From Lactiplantibacillus nangangensis (GTDB lineage Bacteria; Bacillota; Bacilli; Lactobacillales; Lactobacillaceae): DNA of 64,000 nucleotides. Position 1 is the stretch's first letter, and the number at the start of each line of letters is the position of its first letter. The position numbers and the translations under genes are program-made. Of this stretch, positions 28,695-37,400 are shown piece after piece. The notes below the pieces were generated by a model, which saw only the letters and a program-made list of their open reading frames with translations, made no database searches and was not told the origin of the DNA. The stretch lies in the NCBI RefSeq assembly GCF_005405065.1, contig NZ_BJDI01000011.1, positions 1 to 64,000 of the forward strand, in the 5' to 3' direction.

Positions 28695-30002
28695 ATGAAC
28701 AAAATCGCGGCATATTTTAATTTTTCAGAATTAAAGACCAATGTGCGGACGGAAACGTTAGCCGGTTTGACCACGTTCGTTTCCATGGCTTACATTCTTT
28801 TTGTTAACCCGAGTGTCTTAGGGGCTTCGGGGATGAGCCAAGGGGCGGTCTTTACGGCCACGGCCTTAGCTTCAGCGTTAGGGTGTTTATTGATGGGGCT
28901 TGTTGCCAAGTACCCAATTGCGATTGCGCCAGGTTTAGGGGTCAACGCCTTCTTTACTTATTCAGTTGTTATCGGGATGGGTGTGAAGTGGGAGACTGCG
29001 TTAGCCGGAGTGTTCGTTGCTTCCGTGATTTTCATGATCATCACACTTTTCAAATTACGTGAAATGATTATTGATGCGATTCCACGTGACATGAAATTAG
29101 CTATTTCTGCCGGAATCGGGTTTTTCATCGCCTTTATCGGGTTGCATGGTGGGGGCTTGATTGTTGCCAATAAATCAACGGTCGTTGGTTTGGGCTCATT
29201 GAGTGTTGGGACGACTTGGTTGACCATCTTTGGTTTGTTAGTCACGTTAATTTTAATGAGTCGTAAAGTGCCCGGTGGGATTTTTATCGGGATGGTCTTA
29301 ACGTCGATTTTAGGGTTAGCGACTGGCTTGATTAAAATGCCAACACATTGGGTTTCAGCTGCGCCATCATTGAAGCCAACATTCGGGGTTGCGATTGCGC
29401 ACGTTGGCGATATCAACAGTGTCCAATTGATTATTGTTGTTTTAACCTTCCTATTAGTTACCTTCTTTGATACGGCCGGCACGTTAGTTGGTTTGGCTGA
29501 ACAAGCTGGTTTTATGAAAAATAACAAAATGCCACGGGTTGGGAAAGCCTTGATGGCCGACTCCACTTCGATGTTAGTGGGTTCTGTCTTAGGAACGTCA
29601 CCAACTTCAGCTTACGTGGAATCTTCTGCCGGGATCGCCGTTGGGGGTCGCTCAGGATTTAGTGCCGTTGTTACGGGCTTATTGTTCATCTTAGGTTTAT
29701 TCTTCTCACCATTATTGAACGTGGTGACGGATCAAGTCACGGCGCCAGCGTTAATTATCGTCGGGGTCTTGATGGCCGAATCCTTGAAAGAAATTCACTG
29801 GGAACGCTTTGAAATTGCCGTGCCAGCCTTTTTGACGGTCATTGGGATGCCATTGACTTACAGTATTTCTGATGGGATCGCCTTGGGCTTCATCTCTTAT
29901 GTGGTGACGATGGTTGCGACGAAGCATGCCAAAGAAGTTCATCCATTAATGTATGTGTTATTCTTCATCTTTATTATCTTCCTCTGGATCTTGAATATTT
30001 AA
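28695..30002 (+). CDS. NCS2-family purine permease
   Basis: A 435-residue transporter with about 12-14 membrane spans, AzgA/PbuG-like: RTETLAGLTTFVSMAYILFVNPSVLGASGM at the start, ALGCLLMGLVAKYPIAIAPGLGVNAFF, and DTAGTLVGLAEQAGF and GTSPTSAYVESSAGIAVGGRSG in the substrate region. Family members import guanine, hypoxanthine or adenine with H+. ATG at 28695 is used because CTGGAGG lies just upstream. PurBox-like sites at 28577 and 28638 fit purine control. Confidence 0.92.
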   Translation: MNKIAAYFNFSELKTNVRTETLAGLTTFVSMAYILFVNPSVLGASGMSQGAVFTATALASALGCLLMGLVAKYPIAIAPGLGVNAFFTYSVVIGMGVKWETALAGVFVASVIFMIITLFKLREMIIDAIPRDMKLAISAGIGFFIAFIGLHGGGLIVANKSTVVGLGSLSVGTTWLTIFGLLVTLILMSRKVPGGIFIGMVLTSILGLATGLIKMPTHWVSAAPSLKPTFGVAIAHVGDINSVQLIIVVLTFLLVTFFDTAGTLVGLAEQAGFMKNNKMPRVGKALMADSTSMLVGSVLGTSPTSAYVESSAGIAVGGRSGFSAVVTGLLFILGLFFSPLLNVVTDQVTAPALIIVGVLMAESLKEIHWERFEIAVPAFLTVIGMPLTYSISDGIALGFISYVVTMVATKHAKEVHPLMYVLFFIFIIFLWILNI

Positions 30003-30017
30003 CTTAACGATAAAAAT

Positions 30018-30060
30018 AGCGGCTCAACATTAGGTTTTATGACTAATGTTGAGCCGCTTT
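30018..30060 (+). terminator. Terminator of the purine permease gene
   Basis: AGCGGCTCAACATTAG pairs perfectly with CTAATGTTGAGCCGCT, then TT. Confidence 0.9.
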
Positions 30061-30072
30061 AGATTGTTGTGG

Positions 30073-30389
30073 GAGCTTGAAAACCGCTAATCCAGCTCAC
30101 TGTGATTCCTAATCAAGATAGTTGATAATAGCCGCTTCCGGTTGTTATTGATAACATGCGGCCGAGGGACCGGGTCAAGCCTGAGGAACGTCTTGCCCCT
30201 CGCCTGGAAGCCTTGCACAACCCGCAAATCTCCCGGACGGTCCGTGGTGTAAGACCGGAAAATCACCGGTCAAACGCCACCCACACGGCCGATGCCATCA
30301 ACAACAACCTCCAGCTAGTCCACTGTTTCGACTGATTAGTCAGTTATTCGGATTTAGCTCCGACTGTCAGAATTGGTGTGTTGTCTGCT
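30073..30389 (+). repeat. Family A repeat, copy A3 (both ends eroded)
   Basis: The core at 30131-30320 is flanked by sequence homologous to the long form (GAAAACCGCTAATC on the left; TGATTAGTCAGTTATTCGGATTTAG on the right). The left terminal repeat is degenerate and the right end is lost at the antitoxin stop. Confidence 0.8.
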
Positions 30390-30659
30390 TTAGGCGTTAG
30401 GCTTTTCTTTGCCGATTGGGAATAGGCTGCGTGGATTGTAGCCTAAATCTGTTTGTTCTTCATGACGTAATTTAAGGTAGTCAAGGTTGTCCAAACTTGA
30501 GTCTGACCATAAATCAGATTCAGCCTTGTGGATTGGTCTAAAGATGATAGTGCCGTCGTTATCTTGGGACACATTAAACTCAGTGTTTGCAGGTACTTTG
30601 ATGGATTTAGGAATCGATAGAACTGTTGAATGGCCGTGACGACGTGTTTTTACAATCAT
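30390..30659 (-). CDS. AbrB/MazE-like antitoxin, orphan
   Basis: An 89-residue protein with the swapped-hairpin AbrB DNA-binding domain (VKTRRHGHSTVLSIPKSIKVPANTEFNVSQDNDGTIIFRP) and an acidic tail. AAAGGAGG precedes ATG. No MazF/PemK-like toxin gene lies on either side: a family A repeat is downstream and an oxidoreductase gene upstream. Copy A3 could have replaced or displaced a partner, but that is a guess. Confidence 0.75.
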   Translation of the reverse strand: MIVKTRRHGHSTVLSIPKSIKVPANTEFNVSQDNDGTIIFRPIHKAESDLWSDSSLDNLDYLKLRHEEQTDLGYNPRSLFPIGKEKPNA

Positions 30660-30748
30660 GGACTAATCCTCCTTTGAAAGTTGGCCTTAGTATACCTGGT
30701 AATCAAAATTTGAGTGTTTAATTGAACTCGTTTTAGATTATTTTTTGG

Positions 30749-31339
30749 TCATAGCTTAAAGTTACGCAAAATGGTTTCTCGTTCTGCTAAGGATTTCTTT
30801 TCTACTTGGGCAAAGTTGTGCCAGTGGAAATGCCAAAGGCGGGTCTTGAGAAACGTGCCGCGGAAAAGCGCCTTTGCGAGTGGGGCGCCGAAAATCAGGC
30901 GATAGGCCCAGTTGGGGGTGCTCATGGTTGTGATTAGCTCGATCTTAGGTTGCTTGACCAAGGTCGTGCGCATGGATTTGGCATCGTAGAGTTGGCCCTT
31001 GGCATAAACTTTATCTAAAAAGCCTTTGGTCATTGCGGGCACCACTTCCCACCAAACGGGGAACATGAAGATAATTCGGTCGGCGTCTCGTAGTCGCTGC
31101 TGATAATTGGCTACTTGTGAATCAGTTGGTAAACCGCGTCGCCAGTTTGTGAGGTCGTCGGCGGTCATAACAGGATTGAAGTGATCGGCATGCAGGTCGA
31201 TTAAATCAATCGTCTCTCCAGCCTGGGTTAATTTTGCCATGGTCGTTTTCAATAAAGCGGCCAAAAAGGAGCGATGGTGCGGGACATTTTCACCGGCAGT
31301 CGCGGTATAAGGGTGGTCAAAAATAATAACAGTTTTCAT
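30749..31339 (-). CDS. NAD(P)H quinone oxidoreductase, flavodoxin-like fold
   Basis: A 196-residue protein of the NQO/MdaB/KefF type: VIIFDHPYTATAGENVPHHRSFLAAL for FMN binding, DLIDLHADHFNPVM, and RIIFMFPVWWEVVPAMTKGFLDKVYAKG, the classic family motif. It reduces quinones or similar acceptors in the cytoplasm. Divergent from a Crp-type regulator gene, with a perfect 16-bp palindrome in between, which suggests control by that regulator. Confidence 0.9.
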   Translation of the reverse strand: MKTVIIFDHPYTATAGENVPHHRSFLAALLKTTMAKLTQAGETIDLIDLHADHFNPVMTADDLTNWRRGLPTDSQVANYQQRLRDADRIIFMFPVWWEVVPAMTKGFLDKVYAKGQLYDAKSMRTTLVKQPKIELITTMSTPNWAYRLIFGAPLAKALFRGTFLKTRLWHFHWHNFAQVEKKSLAERETILRNFKL

Positions 31340-31399
31340 TAGTCAAAACTTCTTTCATGAGTTAATAATGGTAGTATAGTGGCAAATAAGGAACGCGGC

Positions 31400-31415
31400 C
31401 TTAACATATGTTAAG
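31400..31415. promoter_or_regulatory. Perfect 16-bp palindrome, likely Crp-type operator
   Basis: CTTAACATATGTTAAG lies between the divergent oxidoreductase and Crp/Fnr-type genes, 24 bases before the regulator start. Confidence 0.6.
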
Positions 31416-31438
31416 TGGTTCGCGGAAGGTGGTTGACG

Positions 31439-32002
31439 ATGGGGTTAACGGACTATTTAGCGCAACAATTTCCGGTGATCAATGCGCATTGGGATGAGGT
31501 TCAAAGTCGGTTCACGGCAAAAAAGGTACCCGCTGGAACAACGTTGTTGACGGAAGGTGACGTGGCGACCAACTTGTATTTCATTTTAAGTGGCGCCGCG
31601 CGATTGAGTCATAGCAGCGCTGACCGTGAAATTACGCTACAATTCTTTTTTGAAAATCAGATTGTGGCTTCGTTTGAAAGCTTCTATCTTAATCAACCGA
31701 GTGGCTTTGCCTTAACTTGTTTTGAAGCGAGCGATTTGTTGGTACTCAGCAAAACTGACTTTGATTGGTTGCGCCAGACTTATCCGGAGATCGAACCTGA
31801 AGTGACGCGTTTTGTCTGCGAACGTTTTATCACGTATCGCAAGATTCTTTTCAATCAGCTGGAACAATCGCCCGTGGAACGGTATCAAAATTTGGTTGAA
31901 AATGAGCCTGAAATTTTGGATCGAGTGCCATTACATTTGGTGGCCTCTTATTTAGGGATTACTCCCGTTTCGTTAAGTCGTATTCGGGCACGGTTAAAAT
32001 AA
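31439..32002 (+). CDS. Crp/Fnr-family regulator
   Basis: A 187-residue protein: cyclic-nucleotide-like jelly roll (about 15-125; VPAGTTLLTEGDVATNLYFILSGAARL) and a short C-terminal HTH (LHLVASYLGITPVSLSRIRARLK). ATG at 31439 has GGAAGGTGG seven bases upstream. No N-terminal cysteine cluster, so it is not an oxygen-sensing Fnr. Probably controls the divergent NAD(P)H oxidoreductase and itself through the palindrome at 31400. Confidence 0.88.
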   Translation: MGLTDYLAQQFPVINAHWDEVQSRFTAKKVPAGTTLLTEGDVATNLYFILSGAARLSHSSADREITLQFFFENQIVASFESFYLNQPSGFALTCFEASDLLVLSKTDFDWLRQTYPEIEPEVTRFVCERFITYRKILFNQLEQSPVERYQNLVENEPEILDRVPLHLVASYLGITPVSLSRIRARLK

Positions 32003-32021
32003 ATTTATAAATTGTGTCGTC

Positions 32022-32074
32022 ACAAAAATAGCGACTCAGAAATTCTAAACGGATTTCTGAATCGTTATTTTTGT
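32022..32074. terminator. Bidirectional terminator (Crp gene / SDR gene)
   Basis: ACAAAAATAGCGACTCAGAAAT pairs with ATTTCTGAATCGTTATTTTTGT (two mismatches), with T-runs for both strands. Confidence 0.9.
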
Positions 32075-32090
32075 GATAATTGTCTTGTGG

Positions 32091-32816
32091 TTAGCTATCT
32101 TGACGGGTCGCTGCGATGTCGACTTCACGAATGTTAACTTCTTGTGGCATGTCATACATGAACTTCACGGTTTCAGCGACATGTTTTGGATCGAGCGTGA
32201 TACCGCCCATGGTTTGCTTCCAAGATTCGTATTCAGTCAATGCGTGCTCATCGGTGACGTGCGTCAATAAATTAGTTTCGGCGGCACCGGGGGCAACCAG
32301 CATGATACGGACGTTTTTAGCGGCGACTTCTTGGCGAATCGTTTCAGTCAAACCGTGGACGCCAAATTTGCTAGCAACGTAGGCGGCATGATTTTGAAAG
32401 GCTTTGAAACCGGCAATCGAAGACACGTTGATAATCGTGCCATGTTCACGTTCAGTCATTTGAGGTAAGACGAGTTGAATGCCATTTAATACGCCCATGA
32501 CGTTAGTGTCGAGCATTGTTTGCCATTCAGTTGGGGATTGTTGCCAAACGTTACCTAATAACATGACGCCAGCATTGTTGATCAACAGGTCGGTTGGGCC
32601 ATAGACCGCTTCGGCAGCTGCGATGGCGTCCCGTAATTCAGCTTGATCAGTGACATCAGCATGCTTAATCATGACGTCACCGGCCAGATTAAGTGCGGCG
32701 ATTTTGTCGGTATTGCGGCCAAGCAACAATAGTGGATGTTGGTCGGCGTTGAAAATTTTGGCCATTTCGGCTCCAAAGCCGGAACTTGCACCGGTAATAA
32801 CGATTAATGATTTCAT
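32091..32816 (-). CDS. Short-chain dehydrogenase/reductase
   Basis: A 241-residue classical SDR: TGASSGFGAEMAK (NAD(P) loop), NNAGVM, INVSSIAGF with the catalytic Ser, and YVASKFG with Tyr/Lys. YdfG-like in overall look; the substrate is unknown. AAAGGAAG precedes ATG. Divergent from an HxlR regulator gene 120 bases away, an arrangement typical for regulator and target. Confidence 0.92.
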   Translation of the reverse strand: MKSLIVITGASSGFGAEMAKIFNADQHPLLLLGRNTDKIAALNLAGDVMIKHADVTDQAELRDAIAAAEAVYGPTDLLINNAGVMLLGNVWQQSPTEWQTMLDTNVMGVLNGIQLVLPQMTEREHGTIINVSSIAGFKAFQNHAAYVASKFGVHGLTETIRQEVAAKNVRIMLVAPGAAETNLLTHVTDEHALTEYESWKQTMGGITLDPKHVAETVKFMYDMPQEVNIREVDIAATRQDS

Positions 32817-32935
32817 TTTAGATAAAACTTCCTTTTAATTAATTTTCTGATTTGACGACTACGAAATATTAGTATAGTCTGAATTGGCAATTTGCCTAGT
32901 ACGCACTTTTTGGTAACCGGCAATGGGAGGAAAAT

Positions 32936-33271
32936 ATGTATGCAAATGAATTTGATGCCACGATGCAAATGATTCGTGGTAAATGGAAAATCTTGATCTT
33001 GTATGAACTGGACGATGGTGATGGCCGATTTAACCAGCTCCAACGTACGCTGAACGTGACGCATAAAATACTGGCTGAACAACTGCAACAGTTAATGGCG
33101 GATGGCTTGGTGCAACGGCACGATTTTCATGAACAACCGTTACATATCGAATATCAATTGACGGCCAGGGGGCAATCAATGATTCCGGTGCTGGATACAA
33201 TTTGTGATTGGGGCTTAGCCCATGTGGATCGTGATCAGCTAACAAACGTGCTCTGCGATGAAACTGAGTAA
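32936..33271 (+). CDS. HxlR-family regulator
   Basis: A 111-residue winged-helix protein: MQMIRGKWKILILYELDDGDGRFNQLQRTLNVTHKILAEQLQQLMADGLVQRHDF followed by the wing and YQLTARGQSMIPVL. GGGAGG precedes ATG. It lacks the N-terminal Cys seen in redox-sensing members. It probably regulates the divergent SDR gene. Confidence 0.9.
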   Translation: MYANEFDATMQMIRGKWKILILYELDDGDGRFNQLQRTLNVTHKILAEQLQQLMADGLVQRHDFHEQPLHIEYQLTARGQSMIPVLDTICDWGLAHVDRDQLTNVLCDETE

Positions 33272-33276
33272 AACTA

Positions 33277-33322
33277 ATATGGCGTCATCAATCCAATTTA
33301 GGGTTGATGACGCCATATTTTT
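33277..33322. terminator. Bidirectional terminator (HxlR / CPBP genes)
   Basis: AATATGGCGTCATCAA pairs perfectly with TTGATGACGCCATATT. Confidence 0.9.
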
Positions 33323-34094
33323 AATTGAATAATTGTTTTTCGATATTAATATGCCGGGTCTGCCAGTAGACGAAGCCGACGACGAGCAGAAAGAGGATCG
33401 CAGCGACGAGGACTATTAACAATGAAATTGTCCACGGCGTGTTTAAACCGGCCCGATTATGAGTATGACTCATAAAGGTGTTAATCATGTTTAGGTCACT
33501 AGCTGCATGTAACAAAATGGGTAAAATTAAGTTTTTGGTTTTGAGATAGACGCCGCAGAGTAAGACGCCAGTTACAGCAGCCAGAAATAGTTGTGGCAAA
33601 ACATAGCTCCAATTTAGACCGGTGAGGTTAATCAGGTGCACGCTTCCGAAGGCAAGACTGTCGATGATGATAACCAATAGTGTTTTTCCTGGTAGCGCCT
33701 TGGCTAATAGTGGCAGTAAGACACCACGATAGATATATTCTTCTGTCAGCCCAATGAGTAAAATATAGCCAGCATAAAAGAAAATCATCGGACTGAAAGA
33801 CAACTTGCCTAGTGCAATCCAAGCAGGCAGTTTTGGAATCAGCAATAGCACTAAAGCGGGTAGGCAAGCTAAAAATTGTTGCCAGCCATGCGTTGAGTGC
33901 CACCACTTGATTGGTATCTTGAACAAATAGTGGTTCAGCCCCCAAGTGGCGACTAGAATAACTGCATCTTGCACGATTCCAGAATAAAGCCCAGGCACGA
34001 AACGACTTGTGAGTGAAGGAACTAGTAGAAATAACCCCGGAACTAAAACAATTAACAAAATAGCGAACCATGGATAATGGCGCGATTGTGACAT
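33321..34094 (-). CDS. CPBP-family intramembrane metalloprotease
   Basis: A 257-residue protein with about seven or eight membrane spans and the CPBP/Abi motifs: EEYIYRGVLLPLL (motif 1), FGSVHLINL (motif 2) and LHAASDLN (motif 3). In lactobacilli such proteins include bacteriocin-immunity and CAAX-type proteases; no bacteriocin gene is nearby. GGGGGATG lies before ATG. Confidence 0.88.
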   Translation of the reverse strand: MSQSRHYPWFAILLIVLVPGLFLLVPSLTSRFVPGLYSGIVQDAVILVATWGLNHYLFKIPIKWWHSTHGWQQFLACLPALVLLLIPKLPAWIALGKLSFSPMIFFYAGYILLIGLTEEYIYRGVLLPLLAKALPGKTLLVIIIDSLAFGSVHLINLTGLNWSYVLPQLFLAAVTGVLLCGVYLKTKNLILPILLHAASDLNMINTFMSHTHNRAGLNTPWTISLLIVLVAAILFLLVVGFVYWQTRHINIEKQLFN

Positions 34095-34199
34095 GATAAC
34101 ATCCCCCTAGACTAATTTGAGTTAATCTTAAGTTAAGTCTAGCACTGCTTTGACACTGTTTACAGCTCGTTTGTGAATTATGTACAAACTTTTTAGGCC

Positions 34200-34231
34200 A
34201 AAAAAATCCCGCCAGCAAGCTGACAGGATTT
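34200..34231 (-). terminator. Terminator of the prolyl iminopeptidase gene
   Basis: On the minus strand AAATCCTGTCAGC pairs with GCTGGCGGGATTT, followed by TTTT. Confidence 0.8.
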
Positions 34232-34237
34232 AAGTGC

Positions 34238-35143
34238 TTATTTGTTAAAGGTGTCGTTTTCGACGTCTTTGATAAATTGTTCCAAGTGGTCGAAGTAAAC
34301 GGGAGCATTATCGATCATATGATGATGACCACCGTTTGGCGTCGTCACTAAGCGTGAGTTAGGAATATCACGCGCCATCCGCCGAGCTGAAGCCAGTGGC
34401 ATGGTTTCGTGTTCGCCAAAAGTCAATAACGTTGGAACTTTAATGTTATGGATTTGGTCACGAACGTCCCATTCCTTCAACTTACCAGTGATCACGAATT
34501 CATTGTCACCTTGGAAAGCGTTGTAAACGGGAGTAGCGGTCGTATCGATCAAATGTGAAATTGCTTTAGGTTGTTTGCGGTCAACATAGTTGGCGTTCAA
34601 CACATCCACATATTTTTGGTATTGTGGATCATTCCAGTTGCCTTCAGCTTCTTTTTGCTTCATATAAGCAACAGCATCGGCAGGTAAGCATTCTTCACGA
34701 CATTTGTTGACGTTAACCACGTATTCTTCAATGTTGTCGACCATACTTGAAATGATGGCACCCTTGAGGTGTTTGCCGTATTTCAAAGCGTACATCATGA
34801 CGAGCGCGCCGCCCCATGATTGGCCGATTAAATAGAAGTTTTCCAAACCAAGCTTTTGACGAACTTCTTCGACTTCATCCAAGAAATAGTCATAAGTGAG
34901 GTATTTCTTAGCAATTTCAGGGTCGGAATAGTCAGGTTGGTCAGAATAGAATGAGCCAAGTTGATCATACATTGTCACTTGGACGCCGAGGTCAGCTAGC
35001 TTTTCACCAAAGTTTTCCCAGTATTCATGATTGCCACCAGGTCCACCATGCAAGCAGAGCAAATGAATATCGCCTTCGCCTTGGGTGTTGGTCCATAAAT
35101 GGTAGCCATTATCGAGTGTGAGGATCGTTGTACCTTGTTTCAA
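34238..35143 (-). CDS. pepI: Prolyl iminopeptidase, alpha/beta hydrolase
   Basis: A 301-residue serine peptidase releasing N-terminal proline. HGGPGG is the oxyanion-hole motif, GQSWGG holds the nucleophile Ser, and GGHHHM the catalytic His. The start is taken as TTG at 35143 because TTAGGTGATCA lies right before it and LKQGTTILTLDNGYHLWT then begins as in family members; the ATG at 35194 would add 17 residues that look like promoter sequence. Works with PepX in breaking down proline-rich casein peptides. Confidence 0.9.
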   Translation of the reverse strand: MKQGTTILTLDNGYHLWTNTQGEGDIHLLCLHGGPGGNHEYWENFGEKLADLGVQVTMYDQLGSFYSDQPDYSDPEIAKKYLTYDYFLDEVEEVRQKLGLENFYLIGQSWGGALVMMYALKYGKHLKGAIISSMVDNIEEYVVNVNKCREECLPADAVAYMKQKEAEGNWNDPQYQKYVDVLNANYVDRKQPKAISHLIDTTATPVYNAFQGDNEFVITGKLKEWDVRDQIHNIKVPTLLTFGEHETMPLASARRMARDIPNSRLVTTPNGGHHHMIDNAPVYFDHLEQFIKDVENDTFNK

Positions 35144-35221
35144 ATGATCACCTAATTTCCAATTATTTATACCGTTATGGCATATGATTGTCATTATCTT
35201 ACCACTGTTAACGAGTGAGGG

Positions 35222-35443
35222 TCAAAAGGGACTGTCGGCGGGAGTCAGGTGGATGTCTTCCAACTGTGAAAAGTCATGAGTAGCAACAAAATGGGCATTT
35301 AAAAAAGGGTTCAAGTGTTGCGGCGTGAAAGTGATGACGCCATCACGTCCTTGATAGGCATCATAGTCCTGTGCACTTAATTTAAATGATGCTGGGATTG
35401 GCAAGACGGTGGTTGAGCCGATTTTGTAAGGCTTGACAGTCAT
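35222..35443 (-). CDS. AbrB/MazE-like antitoxin, orphan
   Basis: A 73-residue protein with an AbrB-type swapped hairpin (VKPYKIGSTTVLPIPASFKLSAQDYDAYQGRDGVITFTP) and an acidic tail (FSQLEDIHLTPADSPF). AGGAGG precedes ATG. The next gene on the strand is pepI; no toxin gene is visible. It resembles the orphan at 30390 in fold but little in sequence. Confidence 0.7.
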   Translation of the reverse strand: MTVKPYKIGSTTVLPIPASFKLSAQDYDAYQGRDGVITFTPQHLNPFLNAHFVATHDFSQLEDIHLTPADSPF

Positions 35444-35632
35444 ATTTCTGACCTCCTAGGTTGACTTAAGTATACGGTGCAGTTGCAATTTGAACGAAGA
35501 ATGTGACTTAAATAGTTGTCTTAGATGATCATTAGGCAGTGGTAGCCCGAGCCAAAATTAACGACATTTACCAAAATGTCACCACTAATCTCCTTAAATG
35601 AAAAATGTAATATTACAAAACAATGGAACCGA

Positions 35633-35672
35633 TTGCGGTTTGTTAACCGATATGAAATAATGGGTTAACAAA
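35633..35672 (+). promoter_or_regulatory. BirA operator over the birA-bioY promoter
   Basis: TTTGTTAACC (35639-35648), 14 bp, GGTTAACAAA (35663-35672) is a perfect inverted repeat of the BirA biotin-operator type. It overlaps a promoter TTGCGG (35633-35638), 17 bp, AATAAT (35656-35661). Confidence 0.85.
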
Positions 35673-35695
35673 TCGATAGGAGAGGTGGGTTGCGG

Positions 35696-36682
35696 ATGGC
35701 AACGCAGACGGAAGTCTTAACACAATTGATGCAAACGGCACCAGCCTATTGCTCTGGTGATGAGCTGGCGCAACTATTTGGCATTAGCCGAACCGCCATT
35801 TGGAAAACGATTCAAAGTTTACAGGGGGCTGGTTATACCATTGAAAGCCGCCACGGTCGCGGTTACCGCTACGTGCCGAATAACCAATTGAGTGCGACGG
35901 TCATTCAAGCAGCGCTACCATCAAAGATTGCGCCTCAATTGGTGGTCTTGCCAACGGTTGATTCGACCAATGCCTACTTAAAACGGTTGGTCAGTCAAAC
36001 GCCGTTAAGTCAGCCCACGGTCGTTATTTCGGACACACAAACAGCGGGTTATGGGCGTTCTGGTCGCGCATTTTATTCGCCAGAAGCGACGGGAATTTAT
36101 CTCAGCATTGGTTTACCGATGCATCCGCAGCAGTCGTTTGATCCAGGCTTGCTCACGACGGGGACGGCCGTTGCGGTGGCAAAAACGTTGACGGAATTGT
36201 TCGAAGTGCAAGTTGAATTAAAGTGGGTCAACGATGTGTTAGTTAACCATCATAAAGTCGTCGGTATCCTGTCGGAAGCGGTCGCTGATCTCGAAGCGGG
36301 GCAGCTTTCGACGGTCATTGTGGGAATTGGTATCAATTTAATGACGACTGATTTTCCGAAAGCCTTGGCGACGAAAGCTGGAGCCGTCACTGCTAAGATG
36401 GATGTGACGCGCAATGAAGTCATCAGCACCTTATTAACTGAATTCTTTACCAGCTATCAAACTTATACCACGGGCGACTTTATGGCCGATTATCGGCGGC
36501 TGTCGATGGTCATCAATCAACAAGTTGAATTGAAAAGTGGCACCAAAACCGTTACTGGTATCGTGAAAGACATTGATTCGACAGGGGCATTGGTTGTACA
36601 ATTGCCGTCGGGTCAGATCCAACGGTTAAACTCTGGTGAAATTACCAAAGTTAATTTATTAACGGGGGCGTATCATGGTTAA
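35696..36682 (+). CDS. birA: Bifunctional biotin ligase / biotin repressor
   Basis: A 328-residue BirA. N-terminal HTH (about 1-65: SGDELAQLFGISRTAIWKTIQSLQGAGYTIESRHGRGYRYV), central ligase (DSTNAYLKRL, GYGRSGRAFYSP biotinyl-AMP loop, KWVNDVLV, GIGINL) and a C-terminal SH3-like domain. It biotinylates carboxylases and represses its own operon. AGGAGAGG lies upstream of ATG 35696; TTG at 35690 is an alternative. The BirA operator just upstream shows autoregulation. Overlaps bioY by eight bases. Confidence 0.93.
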   Translation: MATQTEVLTQLMQTAPAYCSGDELAQLFGISRTAIWKTIQSLQGAGYTIESRHGRGYRYVPNNQLSATVIQAALPSKIAPQLVVLPTVDSTNAYLKRLVSQTPLSQPTVVISDTQTAGYGRSGRAFYSPEATGIYLSIGLPMHPQQSFDPGLLTTGTAVAVAKTLTELFEVQVELKWVNDVLVNHHKVVGILSEAVADLEAGQLSTVIVGIGINLMTTDFPKALATKAGAVTAKMDVTRNEVISTLLTEFFTSYQTYTTGDFMADYRRLSMVINQQVELKSGTKTVTGIVKDIDSTGALVVQLPSGQIQRLNSGEITKVNLLTGAYHG

Positions 36683-37220
36683 GCACACGCAGTTAAGTCG
36701 CCTGATCATTGCCGCAGAGCTTGCGGTTGGCTTGGCAATTTGTTCTAAGATAACGATCCCACTGGGGTTGGTTCCGCTGACGGGGCAAACTTTAGCCGTG
36801 GGATTGATTGCGAGTATTGTGCCACCACTGGTCGGAACTTGGGCTATTGGCATCTATTTGTTATTAGGGTTAATTGGGTTACCGGTCTTTGCGGGGAGCA
36901 CGGCCGGTTTAGCCGCCTTATTTGGGCCAACTGGTGGTTATTTATGGGGTTTCTTCCTATATATCTGGCTTGTCGGTGCTTTTAGTAATCTCACCAAACA
37001 AACACCAGCTTTGATTATTGGCAATATAGTTGGTGCCACGATACAATTATTTGCAGGTGCATACTGGCTAGTAATATCAGCCCACTTATCATGGACAGCT
37101 GCGATTAGTAGCGGTGTGACCCCATTCTTGTTACCAGCAATTATTAAGGTAGTCCTTGTGGTTGTAGTGGCTAAGGCGATTCTAAAACGTTTGCCACAAA
37201 AGCTGCGTTTAAAGGGATAA
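36675..37220 (+). CDS. bioY: Biotin transporter, ECF S component
   Basis: A 181-residue membrane protein with about six spans and the BioY signature: LTGQTLAVGLIASIVPP, GTWAIGIYLLLGLIGLPVFAGSTAGLAALFGPTGGYLWGF and IIGNIVGATIQLFAGAYWLV. It binds biotin and works with the shared ECF module encoded elsewhere. Translationally coupled to birA, so biotin uptake is repressed when biotin is plentiful. Confidence 0.93.
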   Translation: MVKHTQLSRLIIAAELAVGLAICSKITIPLGLVPLTGQTLAVGLIASIVPPLVGTWAIGIYLLLGLIGLPVFAGSTAGLAALFGPTGGYLWGFFLYIWLVGAFSNLTKQTPALIIGNIVGATIQLFAGAYWLVISAHLSWTAAISSGVTPFLLPAIIKVVLVVVVAKAILKRLPQKLRLKG

Positions 37221-37400
37221 ACCGGAAACTTAAAAATAGTACTTATACCGATGAATAAATAAAGTGGTTAATAAAAATAACTAAAGAAGGCAAACTAATA
37301 CTAGTCAAGTGGTACCCAAACATATTATAGTTAGGGTATTAGCGCTACTAGATGAAGAGTTAGTAGTTACTGACAGAAACAAATCAAGGGGTAATGGGAA

